A DNA stretch of 36,522 nucleotides from an uncultured Flavobacteriia bacterium (GCA_937975705.1 CALJTX010000051.1:1-36522), one strand, 5' to 3'. Shown: positions 7,163-16,769, numbered from the stretch's first letter. Notes: a model not told the origin generated them from the letters alone. Made by a program: numbers and translations.

Positions 7163-8437
7163 ATGTTTCAACGATTTCGCCAATATTTTACCAACTCCGG
7201 ACTGCTGCGCAATTCAGCGACCTTAATTATTGGCACCGTTTTCGCCCAACTCATCCCCATTCTATTTCAGCCTTTGCTCCGTAGAATGTTCACCGCTGAA
7301 GAATTTGGCACTGCCGCGCTTTATGTAACCGCGGTGGGTATGCTCGTTGCCATCGCGAACCTCAAATATGAGAGCGCTATCGTACTACCTGAAGAAGACC
7401 AAGAGGCCAATCATTTAGTCGCTGGAGGCGTCCTGATTACCGCTCTTATTGCGCTGATCTTGTGGTTGCTCATCTTTTTGAATCAAAGCTGGATCGTCCA
7501 ACGCTTTTCCTTGGCCAACGAAGAAGCTTGGTACCTGCATTTATTGCCACTCAGTGTTTTTTTAGTGAGTAGTTTTCAGTGCTTTAATTTATACTTGATT
7601 AGAAAAAAGGCTTTCAAAGATGCCGCAAGAAATAAAGTGTACCGCAGAACTACCGAAGCCGCTGCGCAAAGTGCTAGTGGTTACTTTGGAAGCAGCACTG
7701 GCTTGCTTTTAGGGAATCTGGTGGGCGATATCATCAATTTTTTTGGTGGGTTTTGGCAGGCCAAAAGATTGGGGCTCAATTTTGCTTTTCGCTTACAAAA
7801 CATCCTTCCTACACTTCAAAAGTACTGGCGCTTTCCTATCTACCATGCCTTTCCGTCCTTGCTCAATACCATTAGCCTGACCCTCCCAGTTTTTATCGTA
7901 AATGCCGCCTTTGGAAAAGCACAAACAGGTCAGTTTGACCTCAGTAGAATGGTATTATCCTTGCCAATGGCGCTCATTTCGATCTCGCTTTCTCAAGTTT
8001 ATCTGCAGCATCAGGCAGAGCGCATCCGCAAGCAAGAAGCCATTGTGCCCGACTTTAAAAAAGTGAGCCTTACACTGCTCTTATTGAGCTTGCCCCTCGC
8101 TATCTTTTTACTATTTTTTGCCTCTCCCCTTTTCGCATTTGTTTTTGGACCAGAATGGCGTCTTGCGGGCCAGCTCACCGGTGTACTCATTTTTGGTCAG
8201 ACCCTTAAATTTGTGGTTTCACCCTTGAGCTCAACATTGGTGGCGCTCCAAGAAGTTCGCTTCAGTGCCTTATGGCAAATCCTTTACTTTGCGGCCATGC
8301 TCTGGTTATATGTTCAACCAGGTCAGAACATCCAAGATTTTGTCTGGCGTTATTGCCTTGTTGACCTCCTCGCTTACAGCTGTTATTATGGCCTGATTTA
8401 CAACCGTGTCAAACACTACGAAAATAGTCGGGCATGA
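7163..8437 (+). CDS. Polysaccharide flippase (Wzx/oligosaccharide exporter family)
   Basis: This 424-residue polytopic membrane protein has about 12 hydrophobic segments. It opens with NSATLIIGTVFAQLIPILFQ and LRRMFTAEEFGTAALYVT, typical of the polysaccharide biosynthesis (MATE-like/Wzx) exporters that flip undecaprenyl-linked repeat units across the inner membrane. A positively charged loop around FKDAARNKVYRRTTEA and the NLVGDIINFFGGFWQAKRLG segment also fit. It is the first gene of a six-gene glycan operon and its stop overlaps the next start by 4 bp (ATGA). Substrate is unknown. Confidence 0.88.
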   Translation: MFQRFRQYFTNSGLLRNSATLIIGTVFAQLIPILFQPLLRRMFTAEEFGTAALYVTAVGMLVAIANLKYESAIVLPEEDQEANHLVAGGVLITALIALILWLLIFLNQSWIVQRFSLANEEAWYLHLLPLSVFLVSSFQCFNLYLIRKKAFKDAARNKVYRRTTEAAAQSASGYFGSSTGLLLGNLVGDIINFFGGFWQAKRLGLNFAFRLQNILPTLQKYWRFPIYHAFPSLLNTISLTLPVFIVNAAFGKAQTGQFDLSRMVLSLPMALISISLSQVYLQHQAERIRKQEAIVPDFKKVSLTLLLLSLPLAIFLLFFASPLFAFVFGPEWRLAGQLTGVLIFGQTLKFVVSPLSSTLVALQEVRFSALWQILYFAAMLWLYVQPGQNIQDFVWRYCLVDLLAYSCYYGLIYNRVKHYENSRA

Positions 8438-9603
8438 AACAGCTAAATGCCTTCGCAAAGGAACATCCCTATTTGACGAGTTATCTTTTCGTTTTCGGTT
8501 TATTGCAAATCGGACTCCTTTCTACTTCTGGACTGCGCTACGCACCTGCTCTGTGGCTGCTTTTCTTAGTACCCTTTTTAGTGTTTTATTTTTTCTGGAA
8601 CACCCGACAAATACCCATTACCCTACCCAAAGTAGCGCTCAAGAATATAGAATGGTACTTGTTTGCCTTCGGCATTTTGGTGCTCTTGTTACATCTTTTT
8701 TGGCTGGGTAAAATTCCTTTTTTAGAAGCCTGGCAAGCGACCAAACTTTCAGAGGCCAATGTAATCCGTAAAATGAGTTCAGCTGGTTTACCCAAATGGC
8801 TACATTATGCCAGCACATGGTCGGTAAGAGCAATTTTACCCACAACAGCCTTGTTATTGCTCATTCGAAAAAAGTATATCGGATTTATATTCATTTTCGG
8901 CATCGGCTGTCTTTACGGACTCGCACTCCTGCAAAAGAGTTTGGTCTTTTGGGTCGGATTCCCGGTACTCGTTTATTTTTTCTTGAATAGAAAATGGTGG
9001 GCAGGCATTTTGACTACAGCTGTGCTAGGCTTTTTATTTGTTGTGGCCATTTTTGCGAACAATCCGCAATTGCACGGCGGACAGCACGACCTCAAACCAA
9101 CTCTAAAAAAACAAGACCGCGCGAATATCGTTTCAGAGGGCATACTCAAACGGATTTTTATTGTGCCGGGCAAAACCATGAGTATGTGGTTTGCGCATGT
9201 CCCCAAAGACAAACCCTATCTTTTTGGTCGAGATTTTGGACTCTACGCCAAACTCACTGGTCAACAAACTGCCGACTACAACCTCGAGCTTTATGCACTT
9301 TTTTATCCTGACTACGCGCAACAGGGCATTCAAGGCAGCGTCAATACTGCCCATTTCATGCGTGCATATGCCAATTTTGGTTGGTGGGGCTTACCTGTTT
9401 CTGCACTTTTTCTTGCCTTTTTCTTTCAGTTTTTAAACATTTTACACAGGAAAACAGATGCCATATTGGCCTTTTCCCTGCAGATTTTCCCCTTACTTTT
9501 GCTCAGTTCTGGATCCCTACTCACCTTGCTTTTTAGTGGTGGCTGGGGACTGATCTTACTATTGTTATTGTCTAGCCCAACCAAGGAGAGCTCACATGTC
9601 TAA
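8434..9603 (+). CDS. Wzy-like O-antigen/oligosaccharide repeat-unit polymerase (putative)
   Basis: This 389-residue integral membrane protein has roughly 10-11 hydrophobic segments and a large polar loop after the middle of the chain (about residues 210-315, from NNPQLHGGQHDLKPTLKKQD to the NTAHFMRAYANFGWWGL segment). Sequence conservation in Wzy-type polymerases is low. The call rests on topology, the large periplasmic-type loop with a following aromatic/Gly motif, and position directly after the flippase. It overlaps the flippase by 4 bp and the next glycosyltransferase by 8 bp. Confidence 0.65.
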   Translation: MKQLNAFAKEHPYLTSYLFVFGLLQIGLLSTSGLRYAPALWLLFLVPFLVFYFFWNTRQIPITLPKVALKNIEWYLFAFGILVLLLHLFWLGKIPFLEAWQATKLSEANVIRKMSSAGLPKWLHYASTWSVRAILPTTALLLLIRKKYIGFIFIFGIGCLYGLALLQKSLVFWVGFPVLVYFFLNRKWWAGILTTAVLGFLFVVAIFANNPQLHGGQHDLKPTLKKQDRANIVSEGILKRIFIVPGKTMSMWFAHVPKDKPYLFGRDFGLYAKLTGQQTADYNLELYALFYPDYAQQGIQGSVNTAHFMRAYANFGWWGLPVSALFLAFFFQFLNILHRKTDAILAFSLQIFPLLLLSSGSLLTLLFSGGWGLILLLLLSSPTKESSHV

Positions 9604-10696
9604 ACACCTGCGTATTTGTCACTTAACGAGTGTTCACCTCGACGGTGATATCCGCATCTTTCACAAGATGGCCAGAACCATGGCACAAGAATTTGAGGTG
9701 CATTTGGTGGTGCCCAATACCAATACGCGAAGTCAAGACGGCGTGCATATCCATAGTTTCACGGCCGAAACGCAAGTTCGGAACAAACGGATGAAGCACA
9801 CAGTCAATGAAGTCCTCAAAGTTGGATTGCGCATCAAAGCAGACATCTACCAACTTCACGACCCCGAATTGTTGAGAATAGCACCTCAACTGCAAAAAGC
9901 AGGTGCCAAAGTGATTTTTGATGCGCACGAAGATGTCCCTAAACAAATCATGGATAAATTCTGGATTCCCTGGATTTTCAGAAAACCGATTTCACTGCTC
10001 TACAAAAGCTATGAACGACGCGTTACCCAACAAATTGCTGGCATTATTTCAGTGACGCCTGGAATTTGTGCCCGATTTGAACAACACCATCCAAAAGTTG
10101 TACTCGTGCGCAATTTTCCATTGCGGGCAGAATTCCCATTGCCCAACTGGTCAGTCAAACAGGCGACAAATTTCTGCTATATCGGCGGGCTTTATGCATC
10201 GAGAGGCATACGCGAAGTGGTTTTGGCGATGGAGCACGTAGAAGGTGTTTTGCATTTGGCGGGTACTTTTGACGACGAATTACTGCAAGCCGAACTCGAA
10301 GCGACGCGCGCCTGGAAAAAAGTGCGTTTTCACGGACAAGTTGGCCGCCAACAAATCCAAGATATATTAGCGCACTGCGCAGTTGGCATCGTAACCCTTC
10401 ATCCTACCCCAAGCTACAAAGAAGCATATCCAATTAAAATGTTTGAGTATTTAGCGGCGGGTTGCGCAGTACTTGCAAGCGACTTTCCACTGTATCGCTC
10501 ACTGCTTCAAAATGGCAATTGCGGCGTGTTTGTCGATCCGCAAAACGAAGCCGACATCGCTCAAGCCCTGATCGATTTGACTGAACAACCCGAAACCACC
10601 TTGCAAATGGGCAAAAGCGCACGCAGTCTATTTGAAGCCGAGTACAGTTGGGATAAAGAAGCGCTCAAACTCCGTGAATTTTATCTTTCTTTGTAA
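9596..10696 (+). CDS. Glycosyltransferase, GT4-like
   Basis: This 366-residue cytosolic protein has a two-domain GT-B layout. The N-terminal half starts RICHLTSVHLDGDIRIFHKMA and includes ADIYQLHDPELL and IFDAHEDVPKQIM. The C-terminal nucleotide-sugar domain includes FCYIGGLYASRGIREVV, the switch to VRFHGQVGRQQIQDIL, and the donor-binding PIKMFEYLAAGCAVLASDFP block with the conserved glutamate. It probably adds one sugar to the lipid-linked repeat unit; donor and acceptor are not predictable. Its stop abuts the ATG of the following gene (TAAATG). Confidence 0.87.
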   Translation: MSKHLRICHLTSVHLDGDIRIFHKMARTMAQEFEVHLVVPNTNTRSQDGVHIHSFTAETQVRNKRMKHTVNEVLKVGLRIKADIYQLHDPELLRIAPQLQKAGAKVIFDAHEDVPKQIMDKFWIPWIFRKPISLLYKSYERRVTQQIAGIISVTPGICARFEQHHPKVVLVRNFPLRAEFPLPNWSVKQATNFCYIGGLYASRGIREVVLAMEHVEGVLHLAGTFDDELLQAELEATRAWKKVRFHGQVGRQQIQDILAHCAVGIVTLHPTPSYKEAYPIKMFEYLAAGCAVLASDFPLYRSLLQNGNCGVFVDPQNEADIAQALIDLTEQPETTLQMGKSARSLFEAEYSWDKEALKLREFYLSL

Positions 10697-11914
10697 ATGC
10701 CTACCACCCAACGCTTATTCAACCTGCTACTGATCGCATTTTGCGGTGCATGGTTGTTGGCGAAAGGATTAACGGGGCCCTTGCTCATTTTACTTCTCAC
10801 AAGCGCATTGGTTGGGCTAGTGAAAAAAGAGAATCAATTTCAGTTACAGTACGTTCATGCCCCTTGGATGGTGCTTTTTCTATTGTATGCTAGCTCCTTG
10901 TTTTGGTCAAGCACTCCCGATTGGAGTGCCCTAGAAAGAAAACTAGCACTCCTTGCTTTTCCGCTGCTCTTTGGTTTCAAATGGAAAAATCCGCTTCCAC
11001 TAGCGCAAATGTGGTTGGCACATACACTTAGTTGCTTGGTTTTGATCGCAATTGCTTATTATGATGCCGTAATGTGTGAGCTCACATTAGGCCAAAGCGT
11101 ACGATGTTTCAGTACCACTTATTTTTCGCAAGTCCACCACCCGTCTTATTTTTCAGCCTTTTTGATTTTTTCAATTATCGGTTTATTGCTAGGCAAGGTG
11201 GCTTGGTTTCGGACCAAACCGCGCTGGATTTCCTGGTTGCTGATTTTGATTTTTTCTGGTATGCATTTGCATTTAGGTACTTTAGCCGGAATTATTGCGC
11301 TGGCCGTGGTATTGATGATTTTTACAATTTACCGTTTGCTCCAATATTTGGGAACCACCAAAAGTATTGTCATCGGCGCGCTCCTTTTATTGTTCAGTAT
11401 TGTACTTGCACTTTTGAGTAAGGATATCCGGTCCGATGCACAAAATGCGCGAGACTTCACGCGCAGTTATATGGAAAATCCGGAGGTGTTCGTCAAGGGA
11501 AGAAAAGAACCCTTACAAGGCAATGAAGTCCGCTTGATTCTCTGGACAGCCAGTGTGGAACTTGGCTTGCAACATCCGATGGGTCTTGGCTTAGGTGGGC
11601 TTGAGCCTGCGCTCACGAAAAAACTATGCGGATGGGGTTACCCCAAACAAGCCGAAAAAGAATTCAACCCGCACAATCAGTTTTTACAAATTTGGAATGA
11701 AATTGGCCTGATTGGCTTTGCGCTTTTGTGCTGGATTTTATATGCTGTGAACAAACATTTTTATCAAAAAAGACAATTGAGCGGACTCCTGCTCACCCTT
11801 GTTTTTTTTATTTTTTGCGCTTTTGAGAGCATTTTACAGCGAGAGTCCGGTATCGTCTTTTTCATGTGCTGGTTCACTGCGCTGAGTTATTGGCCAAAAA
11901 AATCGTTACAATGA
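10697..11914 (+). CDS. O-antigen ligase / polymerase family membrane protein
   Basis: The protein (405 aa) has about 11-12 membrane segments and a long periplasmic-type loop in its second half. That loop holds RLILWTASVELGLQHPMG, GLGLGGLEPAL and FNPHNQFLQIWNEIGLIG. The NPHNxxLQ pattern with its histidine is typical of the Wzy_C/WaaL-type O-antigen ligase superfamily, which moves glycan from undecaprenyl diphosphate to an acceptor. It may be the ligase that complements the Wzy-like protein two genes upstream, or a second polymerase. It overlaps the next gene by 4 bp. Confidence 0.8.
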   Translation: MPTTQRLFNLLLIAFCGAWLLAKGLTGPLLILLLTSALVGLVKKENQFQLQYVHAPWMVLFLLYASSLFWSSTPDWSALERKLALLAFPLLFGFKWKNPLPLAQMWLAHTLSCLVLIAIAYYDAVMCELTLGQSVRCFSTTYFSQVHHPSYFSAFLIFSIIGLLLGKVAWFRTKPRWISWLLILIFSGMHLHLGTLAGIIALAVVLMIFTIYRLLQYLGTTKSIVIGALLLLFSIVLALLSKDIRSDAQNARDFTRSYMENPEVFVKGRKEPLQGNEVRLILWTASVELGLQHPMGLGLGGLEPALTKKLCGWGYPKQAEKEFNPHNQFLQIWNEIGLIGFALLCWILYAVNKHFYQKRQLSGLLLTLVFFIFCAFESILQRESGIVFFMCWFTALSYWPKKSLQ

Positions 11915-13134
11915 GGCTGCTCATCCTGACACAATATTACCCGCCCGAAATTGGCGCACCACAAAATCGCTTGCACGAACTCGCCGTCCGACTCAAAGCC
12001 TATGGTGTCGAAATTGAGGTACTTACTGCCTTGCCCAACTATCCCAAAATGAGCATCCAAGAGGGGTATCAAAATGGCAAGAATCGAGAGGAAGTGCTTG
12101 ACGGTATTCCGGTACACCGTGCCGCTATTTACGTATCGACCTCCAAAAGCATTGTGTCGCGCCTGCTCAATTACTTTAGCTTTGTCTGGACCTCTTATTG
12201 GCGCGGCAGAAAACTCAAAAATTTCGATTTTCTGCTCGTCGAAAGCCCTCCGCTTTTCTTAGGCTATAGCGCCATGGCTTTGTCCAAAAAATTGAACGCA
12301 AAGCTCATTTTTAACGTCAGTGATCTTTGGCCAGAAAGCGCAGAAAAACTAGGTATCGTCAACAATACTGCCCTACTCAAAATGGCCTATCGACTCGAGG
12401 CCAAATGTTACAAACGTGCAGCGCTCATTACAGGCCAAACCCAAGGCATCGTCTCAGATATTGCCCGTCGCTTTCCTTCCAAACAAGTTTATTGGTTGCC
12501 AAACGGTGTCAATATCGATTTTTACAAGCCTTCGGCTATTTCACAAAGTGATTTTCGAACCAAAAATGGCTTTGCCCCAACTGACGTACTGTTTTTTTAC
12601 GGTGGCATCATTGGCCATGCGCAAGGCCTAGAAGTCATTTTAAATGCTGCAAACGAATTAAGTGACTATCCGCAAGTGCATTTTATTCTTCAAGGTTCTG
12701 GACCTGAAAAAGCCCCACTTGAAATCCTTAAAAAGAACTTACAGCTCACCAATGTGCATTTTCTAGAACCAGTAGCAAAAGCCGATATGCCGGCTATTCT
12801 TCAAGCTATTGATGTGGCGCTTGTGCCTTTAAAAAATTTACCGCTCTTCCAAGGAGCAATTCCCTCGAAAGTTTTTGAGGCCTTGGCGATGGAAGTGCCT
12901 TTGCTCTTAGGCGTAGATGGCGAAGCGAGACTGCACTTTATCGAAAAGGCTGAAGCCGGATGGTTTTTTGAGCCCGAAAACGCCCACGCATTGGCAGCAG
13001 CAATCAAAACACTAATCGCACAACCCGATGCAATAGCACGCGCTGGCAAAAACGGACGAAATTACGTGAGTCAGCACTTCAACCGCGATCAAATTGCCGC
13101 ATCTTTGTATACACATTTAACGACACTTTCATGA
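11911..13134 (+). CDS. Glycosyltransferase, WbuB-like GT4
   Basis: The protein (407 aa from ATG 11911) begins MRLLILTQYYPPEIGAPQNR, the N-terminus typical of WbuB-type amino-sugar transferases of the GT4 family. Further blocks are FNVSDLWPESAEKLG, LITGQTQGIV, VYWLPNGVNIDFYKP, FYGGIIGHAQGLEV and the donor-site IPSKVFEALAMEVPLLLG. A longer reading to an upstream non-ATG start at 11866 is rejected because it would run deep into the ligase gene and destroy the 4-bp ATGA coupling. WbuB-like enzymes often transfer N-acetyl-L-fucosamine, but specificity here is inference only. Confidence 0.88.
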   Translation: MRLLILTQYYPPEIGAPQNRLHELAVRLKAYGVEIEVLTALPNYPKMSIQEGYQNGKNREEVLDGIPVHRAAIYVSTSKSIVSRLLNYFSFVWTSYWRGRKLKNFDFLLVESPPLFLGYSAMALSKKLNAKLIFNVSDLWPESAEKLGIVNNTALLKMAYRLEAKCYKRAALITGQTQGIVSDIARRFPSKQVYWLPNGVNIDFYKPSAISQSDFRTKNGFAPTDVLFFYGGIIGHAQGLEVILNAANELSDYPQVHFILQGSGPEKAPLEILKKNLQLTNVHFLEPVAKADMPAILQAIDVALVPLKNLPLFQGAIPSKVFEALAMEVPLLLGVDGEARLHFIEKAEAGWFFEPENAHALAAAIKTLIAQPDAIARAGKNGRNYVSQHFNRDQIAASLYTHLTTLS

Positions 13135-14339
13135 TTCCTTTTTCTCCTCCACGCATAGACCAAGCCGTCATTGATGAAGTAACCGCAGCACTCCAAAGTG
13201 GCTGGATCACTACTGGGCCGCGCACCAAGCAATTTGAAAAAGAAATTACAGCCTACTGTGGTTCCAAAACGACGATTGCCGTAAGCGCCTGGACTACCGG
13301 AATGGAAGTGCTTTTGCGTTGGTGGGGCGTCGGGCCTGGCGATGAAGTCATCATTCCGGTCTATACCTACTGTGCAAGTGCCAATGTGGTGTTGCATACG
13401 GGCGCCACACCTGTTTTTGTAGATGTCAATAGTGCCGACTTCAACCTTTCTATCAATGAAGTTGCCGCCAAAATAACAAGTAAGACAAAAGTCATTATGC
13501 CGGTTGACCTCGGTGGCTTTCCCTGCGATTACACCGCACTTTATCAAATTATCGCCGAAAAAAAGCACTTGTTTGCGCCTAATTCACCACAACAAACCCA
13601 ACTAGGCCGCATTTTGCTTGCTGCAGACGCCGCGCATAGTTTCGGTGCTTTATACCATAACAATCGCGTAGGGAGCCTTGCCGATGTGACCGTTTTTTCG
13701 TTTCATGCCGTAAAGAACCTCACCACTGCTGAAGGCGGCGCCATTACATTTAATCTGCCCGACCAATTTGACCACGAGGAAATTTACAAGACTTTCAACA
13801 TTAAAATTTTGCATGGTCAATCTAAAGATGCGTTGGCCAAAACACAGAAAGGAGCCTGGCGCTACGACGTACTAGAGCCTGGCTACAAGTGCAACATGAC
13901 AGACATCCAAGCGGCAATTGGCCTCATTGAACTCGGTAGGTATCATGAAAATTTGGAGCGCCGAAAAGCGATATTTGCCCAATACGACAAAGCCTTTTCT
14001 GCATACAAGTGGGCACAAACGCCAAGCTACCAAACCGATCAAAAAACAAGCTCGTTTCACCTCTATCAGCTCCGCATACAAAACTGTAGCGAGGCGCAAC
14101 GCGATGCCATCATTCAAGCTATTTTTGACCATGACGTAGCTGTCAATGTACATTTTCAGCCCCTACCATTGCTCACCGCTTACAAAAATTTAGGGTATCA
14201 AATTGCCGATTTCCCAAATGCGCTAGACAACTACTCCAGAGAAATTTCGTTACCTGTTTATTACGACCTCACTGATGCTCAAGTTCAGACCGTTATTGCA
14301 GCTGTTTGCGCTTCTGTTCAGCAAATATTGGGCAAGTAA
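13131..14339 (+). CDS. DegT/DnrJ/EryC1/StrS-family sugar aminotransferase
   Basis: The protein (402 aa) is a PLP-dependent aminotransferase for nucleotide-linked keto-sugars. It begins MIPFSPPRIDQAVIDEV and LQSGWITTGPRTKQFE, the family opening. It has the PVYTYCASANVVLHTGATPVFVD pattern in short blocks, the DAAHSFGA PLP-ring contact, and the Schiff-base lysine K195 in FHAVKNLTTAEGG. The C-terminal HFQPLPLL segment also fits. It would supply an amino sugar for the glycan built by this operon. The dehydratase that makes its keto substrate is not in the window. It overlaps the preceding gene by 4 bp and ends the operon. Confidence 0.92.
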   Translation: MIPFSPPRIDQAVIDEVTAALQSGWITTGPRTKQFEKEITAYCGSKTTIAVSAWTTGMEVLLRWWGVGPGDEVIIPVYTYCASANVVLHTGATPVFVDVNSADFNLSINEVAAKITSKTKVIMPVDLGGFPCDYTALYQIIAEKKHLFAPNSPQQTQLGRILLAADAAHSFGALYHNNRVGSLADVTVFSFHAVKNLTTAEGGAITFNLPDQFDHEEIYKTFNIKILHGQSKDALAKTQKGAWRYDVLEPGYKCNMTDIQAAIGLIELGRYHENLERRKAIFAQYDKAFSAYKWAQTPSYQTDQKTSSFHLYQLRIQNCSEAQRDAIIQAIFDHDVAVNVHFQPLPLLTAYKNLGYQIADFPNALDNYSREISLPVYYDLTDAQVQTVIAAVCASVQQILGK

Positions 14340-14388
14340 TCATTGATAAATTGATATAAAAAAACGACCAAATTATATTACCAAACCA

Positions 14389-15096
14389 ATGATCAAAACC
14401 ATACATTTAACCTTCTTTTTGATCCCGTTTTTTTCTTTTGCACAAGATTGGCCCATTTATGGCACTCCCGATTGGCCTGATTATCAAAAAGATTTAAATG
14501 ATACTTGTGATGTCATTCCATTAGGTGTTGATTTTGGCTTGTGCGACATGGCCCTAGGTTGGGCGCTGACGGACTCGGGCTGCGTGATGCTGTCAGGTTG
14601 TGGCTGGATTGGCAGTGATGGCATTGATTATACAAGTTCATTTTTCGGTTCCTCGTATCAATGTAATAGCGCATGTTTGCAAGATACAATTGTTATGATC
14701 AGTTGCATCGATACAAGTTCGATCGACCTACAAGTACTTTGCCCAGGTGTAATTGACCCGGTATGCGGTTGCGATTCGGTTACTTATGAAAATGCATGCC
14801 AAGCGCTGTATTACCATGGCGTGAGTTCCTATTACCTCGGTGCATGTGTAACGAATCAGGCTCAGGTATTGAATGGCAGTTCGGTCGCCGTATTCCCAAA
14901 TCCAAGTAAGGGCTTAATGCACATCGATCACTTACCTGAAAATTCAAAAATTACCTGTACTGATCTTCTCGGTAAAGCAGTTTTTCAAACGACTACAAAC
15001 CAAAAATCCATGGATTTAGAACTCGGATTTTTGCCAAAAGGTTGTTATTTATTGACCGTGAACGGTTTTTTTGTCGAAAAATTACTGATAGAGTAA
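14389..15096 (+). CDS. T9SS-secreted protein with a Kazal-like domain
   Basis: The protein (235 aa) has a signal peptide (MIKTIHLTFFLIPFFSFAQ), a cysteine-rich N-terminal region (about 20-110), and a segment with the Kazal inhibitor pattern. That segment is CPGVIDPVCGCDSVTYENAC, followed by a Gly-Val turn and a final GAC, about residues 118-152. The C-terminal ~70 residues are a type IX secretion sorting domain (VAVFPNPSKG and a final LLTVNGFFVEKLLIE). Kazal domains usually inhibit serine proteases; inhibitory activity here is inferred. It stands alone after the glycan operon with a 49-bp gap. Confidence 0.78.
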   Translation: MIKTIHLTFFLIPFFSFAQDWPIYGTPDWPDYQKDLNDTCDVIPLGVDFGLCDMALGWALTDSGCVMLSGCGWIGSDGIDYTSSFFGSSYQCNSACLQDTIVMISCIDTSSIDLQVLCPGVIDPVCGCDSVTYENACQALYYHGVSSYYLGACVTNQAQVLNGSSVAVFPNPSKGLMHIDHLPENSKITCTDLLGKAVFQTTTNQKSMDLELGFLPKGCYLLTVNGFFVEKLLIE

Positions 15097-15189
15097 GTCC
15101 CTTTTGACTTTTGAGCGCCTCGTGTAGGTGTTTCTACTGAATCTGTTTAGCTAAAGGATACAGAACTTTGGATCAAATCCAGATTCATT

Positions 15190-16716
15190 ATGTTCATCAA
15201 AACCTACTCCAGCGCAGTTTTCGGTATTTCTGCCACCACTATTCAAGTCGAAGTCAATATCGATATCGGGATCAACTTTCACTTAGTTGGCCTCCCCGAC
15301 ATCGCTGTTAGAGAAAGCCATCAGCGCATCAAGGCTGCCTTTCGCAACAACAAACTTCATTTTCCTGGAAAGGAAGTAACCATCAACCTTTCCCCTGCAG
15401 ATATCCGCAAAGAAGGCTCCGTATTTGACCTTCCGATCGCCATCGGAATTCTTGCTGTTACCAACCAGGTAAAGGATACAAGACTTAGCGAATTGCTTTT
15501 GCTTGGCGAACTCTCCCTAGACGGCAGCATCCAGCGCACCAAAGGTGTTTTGGCTATTGCACTGCAAGCCAAGGCCGAAGGTTTCAAAGGATTGATTGTT
15601 CCGGTAGAAAATGCTGCCGAAGCAGCTATTGTCCAAGGTTTAGAGATTTTTGGCGTGAAGAACATCCTTGAAGTCATTGCTCTACTCAACGGAAAAGCTA
15701 CCATTTTACCCACCCCAACAATCGGCCCAGTAGAGTTTGAGCAGCTCGCCACGCAATCCAATTTAGACTTTGCAGAAGTCAAAGGACAGCTGCATGTCAA
15801 GCGGGCTTTTGAAATTGCAGCAGCGGGCTCGCACAACCTGATCCTCGTTGGGCCTCCTGGCGCAGGAAAGTCCATGTTAGCCAAACGCCTGCCCACCATT
15901 TTGCCTCCCATGAGCCTCGAAGAAGCGCTTGAAACCACCAAAATACACAGTGTTGCAGGTAAAAAACGCAGTGCCGGCATCGTGTCACAACGGCCCTTTC
16001 GCAAGCCGCACCACACCATCTCAGACATCGGGCTCATCGGTGGAGGCAGCTACCCACAGCCCGGTGAAATCTCGTTGGCACACAACGGCGTTTTGTTTTT
16101 AGACGAATTACCAGAATACAAAAGACATGTGCTAGAGGTACTGCGCCAACCCTTAGAAGACCGCGCAGTCAATATTTCTAGGGCGCGCTTCAGCATAGAT
16201 TATCCGGCCAATTTCATGCTGGTTGCCGCCATGAACCCCTGCCCATGCGGCTTTTTAAACCACCCCGAAAAATCCTGTGGCTGCCACCCCAATGCTGTGC
16301 AGCGCTACTTACAACGCGTATCGGGCCCCCTGCTCGACCGCATCGACATGCACATTGAGGTGAGTCCTGTCAAATACACGGAGCTCAATCAGAGCGCTGC
16401 GTCTGAGAGTAGCCAGCAGATCAGGCTGCGCATTCTAGCTGCGCGCAAGTTACAACAAGAGCGCTACGCCCAACAACCCGGCACCTATGCCAATGCACAC
16501 ATGAGCAGACGCGAAGTAGAACAACACTGCAAGCTTTCCACGGACGCACAAAGTATCTTGCAAAGCGCCATGAAAAAACTAGGCCTGTCCGCCCGCGCCT
16601 ACGAGCGCATCCTCAAAGTAGCCCGCACCATTGCCGACCTAGAAGCTTGCCCCGACATCACCACAGCTCACCTCTCCGAAGCCATTCAATATCGGAATTT
16701 GGATCGGAGCAACTAA
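15190..16716 (+). CDS. YifB/ComM-family Mg-chelatase-like AAA+ ATPase
   Basis: The protein (508 aa) has the three-part layout of the ComM/YifB family. An N-terminal Lon-S16-like domain (about 1-170) contains YSSAVFGISATTIQVEV and VEVNIDIGINFHLVGLPD. An AAA+ domain has Walker A GPPGAGKS at 221-228 and Walker B VLFLDELPE. A C-terminal Mg-chelatase domain contains a cysteine cluster (MNPCPCGF, then SCGCHP) and SARAYERILKVARTIADL. ComM homologues are hexameric helicases that promote branch migration during natural transformation. The protein is full length. Confidence 0.93.
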   Translation: MFIKTYSSAVFGISATTIQVEVNIDIGINFHLVGLPDIAVRESHQRIKAAFRNNKLHFPGKEVTINLSPADIRKEGSVFDLPIAIGILAVTNQVKDTRLSELLLLGELSLDGSIQRTKGVLAIALQAKAEGFKGLIVPVENAAEAAIVQGLEIFGVKNILEVIALLNGKATILPTPTIGPVEFEQLATQSNLDFAEVKGQLHVKRAFEIAAAGSHNLILVGPPGAGKSMLAKRLPTILPPMSLEEALETTKIHSVAGKKRSAGIVSQRPFRKPHHTISDIGLIGGGSYPQPGEISLAHNGVLFLDELPEYKRHVLEVLRQPLEDRAVNISRARFSIDYPANFMLVAAMNPCPCGFLNHPEKSCGCHPNAVQRYLQRVSGPLLDRIDMHIEVSPVKYTELNQSAASESSQQIRLRILAARKLQQERYAQQPGTYANAHMSRREVEQHCKLSTDAQSILQSAMKKLGLSARAYERILKVARTIADLEACPDITTAHLSEAIQYRNLDRSN

Positions 16717-16769
16717 TTGGAATATCAGTTGTTACTTCATTAATCAGTACATTTATAGAAAAGCAACCC

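Noticed and set aside
13089..13568. 159-codon minus-strand open frame
   Set aside because: It runs antisense across the end of a glycosyltransferase gene and the start of the DegT gene, both well supported.
15357..16037. 226-codon open frame on the minus strand
   Set aside because: It lies wholly inside yifB, whose protein motifs are complete. The predicted minus-strand protein has no recognisable domain and is a codon-bias shadow.
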